From Verrucomicrobia bacterium UBA3761 (GTDB lineage Bacteria; Verrucomicrobiota; Kiritimatiellia; RFP12; UBA1067), in contig DFGB01000060.1 of assembly GCA_002371135.1 (NCBI GenBank), positions 1-29,831 of the forward strand: a stretch of DNA of 29,831 bases, given 5' to 3'. The position numbers and the translations under genes were made by a program. A model generated the notes under the pieces. That model saw only the letters and a list, made by a program, of their open reading frames with translations, searched no databases and was not told where the DNA came from. Positions 25,200 to 29,831 of the stretch are shown one piece after another (position 1 is the stretch's first letter; the number at the start of each line of letters is the position of its first letter).

Positions 25200-28100
25200 C
25201 GTTGCCTTTGGCAACGCTTAGCAATTGGCGCTCTGACTTGCCAAAGAAGAACGCTTTGCGAGCCAGGCGGTTTGAAATCTGCCTGGCTTCGTTGCTATCA
25301 ACGTAGAACACACTAATCTTGCCGTCTACTTCATCGCGTAGCGCTTTTGCGATCTTTTCGCTCCAAAGATTATTCTTGCCGAATGCGGATTTTGCGATGT
25401 TTGCGGTGATAGGGCCGCCATTCGAGCGCCCTATCCCGTTTATCTCGACAGGCGTAATTACGGTGTGGCCGTTCTTGTCTTGCATCTTTAGAATGGCAAC
25501 GACACTGCTTGAAGGATTGCTTTCGTTTGCGATTATCATCATCGGTTTTGCAAGCAACCTGGGTAGAGACTTCAGCCGCTCGCCAAGTCCGTGCATGTTG
25601 CCAGCCTTGACACCATCCGTATTGCCAAAGTAGCAACTTAAAACATGCTGCTGGTTCATCATGATTGGCAGCGCAGGCATCCCGATATCCCTGAATACGG
25701 ATGGTGTTCCGGATATGAAAACATGTTCGTCCGATACCGGCTTCCTGTTCTTTACGATCTTGTCGACTGCATCATCGAACTTGACTTCGTAATATCTCTG
25801 TTTGCCGTCGCCGAGCGACGATGGCTGCACGCCGTTCGGCTTCTTTACATTCACGCCGCCTCTGGCGAAGCGAATGTCGTTCTTCGTGTTGTCGAACCTC
25901 TGCGAGAGCGGTATCACGTTCCCCGCGTCGTCGTACGTCACGGTCGCAAGCTTGCTTCCGCCAGGCGCGTTCGCATAGACGTATTGCCGTCCATCGTCGT
26001 AGCCCCATTCACGGGCGTCGTTCGCGTCCCACCAAAGATGTTCGGGCCTTACATCCTCTCGAATGATTTTGTAATTTCCTTCGCCAAACCTGCTTTTGCC
26101 GTGATTCTCTGCGTATGTCCTGGACGGCGATACCCATTCGCCGCCGCTTTGCAGTTGGGCGGCTTTTACGTCTTTCGGAACGGCGCGATATACTGTGACA
26201 AGCGGCTTCGCCCCGGATTGAATGGCTCGGATTGCGCGAGCAATTTCCGCATGGGCTTCGTTTCCCGCTGTATCATTGTAGCCGTAAAGACGCGGACCTC
26301 TGTCACTCCAATAGTCTTCCGGCTGCGCCGAAATGCCATGTGCAATAGCCCAAAGGTTCGCATCATAGCCATCTTCGTTTACCGCCTCGCGCAGCGCGTC
26401 GAGATTCTTGAAATCTTCTGTTTTCACGGAAGCGGAAGGCGCACCGTGCGCGTCCAAATGTTCTCGTCTGTCCGTGTAGCCATTGCGCTCCCATGCTGCT
26501 TTGAGAAGCCTCTGCGCGGTCTCGATGTCGCCGCGAGCGAGCGCGTCTGCATAGATGCGGTCGCGGGCTTGCGCTTTGAATGTATCGCTGCCGGAGTAAT
26601 TGTAGGCCATCGCGCCGGCCGTGTCGTGATACTCGCCCGTCGCGATAAACTCGCCGATGTCGCGTAAAATGTGAGGTATCTGCTCTGGATGATGTGTAAG
26701 ATAATCTCTTTTGAATACAGCCTCTACAACATTCTTCGATTTGTCGGCTTTAAATTTATTATAGTTCGACGGCTGGCGTATGACTATACTAAGATTGTTC
26801 CCTTCTCTGAAGAAAGATGCAGAAGCGGAATGATCGGATGCGCGTGTCGTAGCGGTTCCATTCTCCTGATAGTATACGCTTGCGCCATTGTTTACCCGCG
26901 AAAACCCGCATCCCCACAACTGGGAAACAAGATTTTTCGCTGTCACTTGCACATGCAAGTTTGCAGAAGGGCGGTTGTTTATTGCGGCTTCCGCCAAGTT
27001 CCGGATCGCATTAAATACCCCCTTTACTTTAGCAGGGCGATTTGCTATAATAATTTTGTCAAGCGACTTGAGGACGGCATGGGTGGCGGTTGCGCCACTC
27101 GGGAGGCTACCGGCGTTTCCGGTATTGGTTAAAGCTCCTTTGGTCGCTTGATTGCTTTTCTGCAAATAAGGCCTGTCGTTCTTCAGGTCTTTCACGCTGA
27201 AGACGTTTGACGTATCGACCGTTCCCGACTTGACGTTCACGCCGCCGCGGGAGAATTTGGGGTCGCCTTCGTCGAGCATGAGATCGCGAAGGTGCTGGTC
27301 GTATTCCTCGGGCGTGTGGCCCTGGGCGATGAAGTTATTGTAGTAATCCAGCTCGCGTTCTTCCTCCGGGGTGAGGCCGCCTTTATTCTTCCAGACGCGG
27401 TATGCGTGGCGCTCCTGAAGGGCCTGTTCGGCGAGGTCCTGCGCGGACATAATATCGCTATCCTGCCAGTCGTCTGCCGGTCCGCGGAACTGGTTGAGGT
27501 AGTCGCGCACGACAAGAGAGCTGTCGCCGTGTTTGCGCGTTTTCTTGCCGAGCAGGAACATCTTGTCGTCGTTCGGCAGATTGCGGATGTAATCCTCGAG
27601 CTGGTCGTTCCTAGAGAGGCCCGGGAAGATGGCGTGGTGGTGGGAGAGGTAGAAATGGAGGGCCGGGTATTGGTCGTCGTGGAGATCGAGGAAACGATGG
27701 AGGCCGAGATGCTTCTTGCGCTGCACTGGATTCATGGAGTCGACGAGCTTGGTCGGGGTCCTGGGGTCGAACTTGGATTTGATTATCTCGTCCGCGGCGC
27801 GATCGCGGAAGGGGTGTGCGAAGCCGAAGTCGTCGAACGCGCCCGTGTTGTCCGTCGCCGACTTCGCCTGGGCGGAATTGCGAACGTAGAACACCGTGCC
27901 CGACTCTTGCTCTTCGGCGTCGTCTGTCCAGGAGTCCTTGACGTTTTTGAAAACGACGCCGCCATGCTTCTTCGCTTCTTCGCTCGCAACGACGGCGCGC
28001 GTCGTTTTCCCGTATGGCGTGTCGAGTTCGTCCCACTTGCGGCCGCCGCAGTCTACGACCAGCGGATTCTTGATGTCGAGAAAACATTCCAGCACCCGTT

Positions 28101-28410
28101 CGCCGTTCGCGTAGCCGTCCGCGTTCATGTAGTCGTCGGTGAAGAACGCACCCCCTTCGAATGCGTTGAACTCCGCGTTCGTCCCGTGGTACACCACCAT
28201 CGGCTCGCCGTTCTCGTCCACGACGCAAGAAGAATTTTTTGCCGCTCCCTTGAAGTCCGCGAGATATTTTGCTAAAATATTGTCCGTAATGCGTGGAAAC
28301 TCCCTCTCGCCCACCGATGTAGTGGATTGCGACAAAGTTTCCGCGCCATTTTCTTTATACAGTTCTACGTTGCTTACGAACGTTGAATGAACGGCGTTGG
28401 GGTTGTGCAA
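25192..28410 (-). CDS. 1072-codon polyvalent ORF reaching attR
   Basis: Approximate layout: a short N-terminal segment with 'ITDNILAKYLADFKGAA'; ART-PolyVal-like 65-190 ('EPMVVYHGTNAEFNAFEGG'); a helical accessory region 215-390 rich in charged residues ('LTPEEERELDYYNNF'); a domain with 'NLSIVIRQPSNYNKFKADKS' and 'IGEFIATGEYHD' 395-610 that parallels residues 1314-1460 of the giant protein; ART-like 620-850 ('TVYRAVP'); MuF_C-like 868-1072 ('FISGTPSVFRDIGMPALPI', 'ISVFYVDSNEARQI'). It stops at TAG overlapping the next ORF's ATG. The listed start is a TTG inside the attachment repeat, so the 5' end is either truncated by the element boundary or lies further in; no Shine-Dalgarno supports it. 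Confidence 0.75.
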   Translation of the reverse strand: MHNPNAVHSTFVSNVELYKENGAETLSQSTTSVGEREFPRITDNILAKYLADFKGAAKNSSCVVDENGEPMVVYHGTNAEFNAFEGGAFFTDDYMNADGYANGERVLECFLDIKNPLVVDCGGRKWDELDTPYGKTTRAVVASEEAKKHGGVVFKNVKDSWTDDAEEQESGTVFYVRNSAQAKSATDNTGAFDDFGFAHPFRDRAADEIIKSKFDPRTPTKLVDSMNPVQRKKHLGLHRFLDLHDDQYPALHFYLSHHHAIFPGLSRNDQLEDYIRNLPNDDKMFLLGKKTRKHGDSSLVVRDYLNQFRGPADDWQDSDIMSAQDLAEQALQERHAYRVWKNKGGLTPEEERELDYYNNFIAQGHTPEEYDQHLRDLMLDEGDPKFSRGGVNVKSGTVDTSNVFSVKDLKNDRPYLQKSNQATKGALTNTGNAGSLPSGATATHAVLKSLDKIIIANRPAKVKGVFNAIRNLAEAAINNRPSANLHVQVTAKNLVSQLWGCGFSRVNNGASVYYQENGTATTRASDHSASASFFREGNNLSIVIRQPSNYNKFKADKSKNVVEAVFKRDYLTHHPEQIPHILRDIGEFIATGEYHDTAGAMAYNYSGSDTFKAQARDRIYADALARGDIETAQRLLKAAWERNGYTDRREHLDAHGAPSASVKTEDFKNLDALREAVNEDGYDANLWAIAHGISAQPEDYWSDRGPRLYGYNDTAGNEAHAEIARAIRAIQSGAKPLVTVYRAVPKDVKAAQLQSGGEWVSPSRTYAENHGKSRFGEGNYKIIREDVRPEHLWWDANDAREWGYDDGRQYVYANAPGGSKLATVTYDDAGNVIPLSQRFDNTKNDIRFARGGVNVKKPNGVQPSSLGDGKQRYYEVKFDDAVDKIVKNRKPVSDEHVFISGTPSVFRDIGMPALPIMMNQQHVLSCYFGNTDGVKAGNMHGLGERLKSLPRLLAKPMMIIANESNPSSSVVAILKMQDKNGHTVITPVEINGIGRSNGGPITANIAKSAFGKNNLWSEKIAKALRDEVDGKISVFYVDSNEARQISNRLARKAFFFGKSERQLLSVAKGNDA
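25900..26535 (-). repeat. 636-bp duplication, copy 2 (ART module)
   Basis: Partner of 16349-16984, same orientation, offset 9551 bp. The offset keeps the reading phase of both ORFs, so a crossover here would join the 1072-codon ORF's N-terminal part in frame to the giant protein's C-terminal part. Confidence 0.9.
27023..27051 (+). promoter_or_regulatory. Antisense promoter-like sequence 9
   Basis: TTTACT, 17 bp, TATAAT with TGC before the -10 and CCCCC before the -35. It is opposite 'LDKIIIANRPAKVKGVFN'. Confidence 0.45.
27832..28232 (-). repeat. 401-bp duplication, copy 2 (ART-PolyVal module)
   Basis: Partner of 20447-20847, same orientation, offset 7385 bp, also phase-preserving between the two ORFs. 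Confidence 0.9.
28250..28278 (+). promoter_or_regulatory. Antisense promoter-like sequence 10
   Basis: TTGAAG, 17 bp, TAAAAT with TGC before the -10. It is opposite 'NILAKYLADFKGAA', just upstream of the first ART module of the 1072-codon ORF, and points outward through attR. Confidence 0.3.
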
Positions 28411-28465
28411 AAGGCCGCGGGTTCAAATCCCGCCGCTCCGACCATTTGAAATTCGGCGAAAAGCC
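28405..28465 (+). repeat. attR: partial tRNA-Pro 3' half
   Basis: Partner of 10821-10881. The 5' half of a tRNA is missing, so this is an attachment repeat and not a second tRNA gene. The start codon assigned to the 1072-codon ORF falls inside it. Confidence 0.9.
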
Positions 28466-28480
28466 GCCTAAATCGTCCGA

Positions 28481-28530
28481 TGGGGTCGATTTACGACAAC
28501 AACGGGTATTGGTCTACTGTGTGCAACAAC
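28481..28530 (+). pseudogene. Relic of a second integrase 5' end
   Basis: 28481-28513 matches 11019-11051 in the intact integrase exactly over 33 bp ('GSIYDNNGYWY' codons), then decays with small changes to about 28530. It lies on the outer side of attR, in the place and orientation of an integrase belonging to a second element in tandem. The start codon region and everything downstream are gone. Confidence 0.85.
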
Positions 28531-28546
28531 CAGGGAAGTTAATCGT

Positions 28547-28720
28547 TCATGACATCCGAGAACGAACGCCCCTCCAGTATTCGCGGCACATGTCGACAAG
28601 TTTGAGCGCGAGCGCGTGCGGGTCTTCGAGGGTGAGCGGAGGGAGTTCGGGCGTTTCGTCCTCCTTGGCATCTAGCGCTTCGGCGGCGTAGAGAGAAACA
28701 TCGTCCAGTCGGTTCATTTG
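28547..28720 (-). pseudogene. Relic of a second polyvalent gene (C-terminal region, internally deleted)
   Basis: A 56-codon open frame beginning MNRLDDVSLYAA (28717) joins two pieces that lie far apart in the giant protein: its 'QMNRLDDVSLYAA' segment (DNA near 15598-15634) and its 'ELPPLSLEDPHALAMKLVDM' segment (near 14957-15060). The relic reads 'ELPPLTLEDPHALALKLVDM'. About 540 bp between them is deleted, and homology ends after 'CREYW'. The sequence differs from the intact copy at many third positions, so it is an older relative and not a recent duplication. Confidence 0.85.
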
Positions 28721-28943
28721 CGATCGAAATAGGAGACGAGGTGTTTATGTATTTGTTCCACGCTCTCTGCAGCACGAGACGATTGTTGTAATCAATGTGC
28801 GCATCAGGAGTCTTTTTTATGGTATAATATTGCTTGCTCATCGGACCGGGGGATATTATGCGCAAATTATCGGCTTGTCGGGCATTGTTTTTGTGACTTT
28901 TTCCATTCTTGCCCAGACCGGTTCTCGTTGATGGTTTCTTCAT
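28721..28943 (-). CDS. Small ORF of unknown function, 3' end lost in the relic
   Basis: It starts at ATG 28943 behind a strong Shine-Dalgarno (AAGGAGG), beginning MKKPSTRTGLGKNGKSHKNN. About 74 residues precede the relic junction near 28720; the formal frame continues to 28539 through sequence that belongs to the relic in another frame. The N-terminal part is basic and polar; 'DYNNRLVLQRAWNKY' could be a helix of a DNA-binding or transposase-like protein, but I do not recognise it. Probably a host or mobile-element gene truncated when the second element inserted or decayed. Confidence 0.45.
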
Positions 28944-28952
28944 GGTGTCAGA

Positions 28953-28993
28953 CCTCCTTTTCCGATCGTAAAAACCCTACCCGGTAGATTATA
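28953..28993 (-). promoter_or_regulatory. Shine-Dalgarno and -10 of the truncated small ORF
   Basis: AAGGAGG (minus strand, 28953-28959) sits 9 nt before the ATG. TATAAT (28988-28993) lies upstream. No good -35 is present at 16-18 bp. Confidence 0.5.
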
Positions 28994-29028
28994 CAATTTT
29001 CCAAAGTAAATGCTGTTGTCTTGCCCAC

Positions 29029-29058
29029 TTGACCCGCAGAGCGGGGAAATGGTATAAT
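29029..29058 (+). promoter_or_regulatory. Promoter of the amino-acid-binding lipoprotein gene
   Basis: TTGACC (29029-29034), 18 bp, TATAAT (29053-29058) with TGG before the -10. The ATG at 29065 begins 7 nt after the -10, so the message is predicted to be leaderless. Confidence 0.75.
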
Positions 29059-29064
29059 GTAGAT

Positions 29065-29831
29065 ATGAAGAAAATTGCTAGTTTCATGTCGGTGGCGGTC
29101 GTTGCGGCGATGGCCTTGGTTTGTGGTTGCGATAATTCGGGCAGCGGAGTGCGCAAGTTCGTTGTCGGCTTCGACGCCGACTTCCCGCCTTACGGCTTCA
29201 AGGACGGCGCCGAATACAAGGGCTTCGACCTCGACCTCGCCCGCGAAGTCTGCGTACGCAAGGGTTGGGAATTCGTCGCCAATCCCATCAATTGGGATGC
29301 GAAGGATATGGAGCTCAACTCCGGCGCGATCGACTGCATCTGGAACGGCTTCACGATGCAGGGGCGCGAGAACGCTTATACGTTCAGCGTGCCGTATGTC
29401 GACAACTCCCAGGTGGTGCTCGTCCGCTTCGATTCCGGGATTGATACTCTCGCCGCGCTCGCAGGTCGCGTTGTAGGGGTCCAGACCGATACGCCCGTGC
29501 AGAAGGCGCTCTCGAACTCTGGAGAGAAGGCGGAACTCGGCGCAACGTTCAAGTCGCTCGTTGTCATGCCCAATTACAACCAGGCCGTCCAGGAGCTTGA
29601 AATGGGCGGTGTCGATGCCGTCGCGCTCGACATTGGCGTTGCAAAGAAGAAAATGTCCGATATGCCCGGCAAGTTCAAAATGCTCGACGAAATCGTCATG
29701 ACCGAAACCTACGGCATTGGCTTCAAGAAGGGCAACGTGGCTCTCAAGGACGAAGTGGAGGCGGTTCTCAAGCAACTCGCCGCCGACGGCACGATGGAGA
29801 AACTTGCGCTCGCCTACGGTCTCGAGCCGAA
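29065..29831 (+). CDS. Amino-acid ABC transporter substrate-binding lipoprotein (3' partial)
   Basis: Open to the end of the window (255 codons seen). It begins with a lipoprotein signal peptide, MKKIASFMSVAVVAAMALVC-G-C, in which Cys22 is the expected lipidation site (V-C-G-C). The mature part is a family 3 extracellular solute-binding protein: 'FVVGFDADFPPYGFKD', 'YKGFDLDLAREVC', 'DCIWNGFTMQGRENAYTFS', 'VGVQTDTPVQ', 'GGVDAVALDIGVA', 'GIGFKKGNVALKDEVEAVL'. It should deliver a polar amino acid to an ABC permease likely encoded just past the window. Nearly complete, as homologues are about 260-280 residues. No Shine-Dalgarno precedes the ATG, consistent with a leaderless start. Confidence 0.92.
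   Translation, partial: MKKIASFMSVAVVAAMALVCGCDNSGSGVRKFVVGFDADFPPYGFKDGAEYKGFDLDLAREVCVRKGWEFVANPINWDAKDMELNSGAIDCIWNGFTMQGRENAYTFSVPYVDNSQVVLVRFDSGIDTLAALAGRVVGVQTDTPVQKALSNSGEKAELGATFKSLVVMPNYNQAVQELEMGGVDAVALDIGVAKKKMSDMPGKFKMLDEIVMTETYGIGFKKGNVALKDEVEAVLKQLAADGTMEKLALAYGLEP

Larger units (their letters stand above)
10821..28465. mobile_element. 17.6-kb integrative element at tRNA-Pro: integrase plus giant polyvalent array
   Basis: The ends are defined by a direct repeat: 49 bp identical (10821-10869 and 28405-28453), extending to 61 bp with one mismatch, and beginning inside the tRNA anticodon arm. A tyrosine recombinase gene reads inward from the left end. The rest is three minus-strand ORFs of phage-type polyvalent domains that reach the right repeat itself. 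No structural, packaging, replication, transfer or regulatory gene was recognised, which separates it from a normal prophage, ICE or satellite. It may be a decayed prophage reduced to its injected-protein gene, or a minimal element mobilised by a helper. Confidence 0.8.

Noticed and set aside
12266..28410. CRISPR array or tandem short repeats explaining the repeated joints
   Set aside because: The repeated joints are few, widely spaced and coding; no regular repeat-spacer pattern exists.
28405..28444. A second tRNA-Pro gene
   Set aside because: Only the 3' half is present; the acceptor 5' strand, D arm and anticodon loop are missing. It is the right attachment repeat.
10821..28465. Complete prophage
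   Set aside because: No terminase, portal, capsid, tail, lysis or replication gene could be recognised on either strand.

Overview
The window looks like a chromosomal segment of an uncultured PVC-group bacterium, probably Kiritimatiellota or Lentisphaerota. That is inferred from a LamG surface protein opening with a 'YDGIDNAGAGTHD' motif, a LacI-sensor/AraC-type XylR regulator, GC-rich coding sequence, and promoters of one style: a C-rich run, TTGAC, 17-18 bp, TGn-TATAAT, often with the start codon about 8 nt after the -10, suggesting leaderless mRNA. No database was consulted.

Left host region (1-10860). A plus-strand set encodes both subunits of an electron-transfer flavoprotein, an acyl-CoA dehydrogenase, and the two subunits of a class I Fe-S fumarate/tartrate hydro-lyase. 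This reads as flavin-linked acyl-CoA oxidation plus a C4-dicarboxylate step. A minus-strand pair follows: a secreted LamG protein and a Tat-exported PHP hydrolase. Divergent from it is a XylR-like regulator. The space between holds interleaved palindromes, TGTGA boxes at 21-bp spacing, and a tiny upstream ORF whose stop abuts the regulator's start. tRNA-Pro(GGG) comes next.

Inserted element (about 10821-28465). A 61-bp direct repeat with one mismatch, covering the 3' half of tRNA-Pro, bounds a 17.6-kb element. Inside I see only a tyrosine recombinase split by a frameshift and three minus-strand ORFs of 1072, about 356 and 3981 codons. They occupy three different frames and nearly abut, and together form a giant phage-type polyvalent array: one DdrB/ParB-like domain, about seven ADP-ribosyltransferase-like modules, three MuF C-terminal-like modules, several other polyvalent-associated domains and a long helical, partly hydrophobic tail. 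No capsid, terminase, replication or conjugation gene is visible. Near-identical 636-bp and 401-bp direct repeats link the first and third ORFs; recombination between either pair would delete both frame breaks and leave one in-frame ORF. About ten promoter-like sequences lie antisense to the array at the joints between modules.

Right flank (28466-29831). Immediately past attR lie fragments of a second, related element (integrase 5' end, then polyvalent C-terminal pieces), so the site has been used at least twice. A truncated small ORF with a strong Shine-Dalgarno follows, then a host amino-acid ABC transporter lipoprotein that runs off the window.
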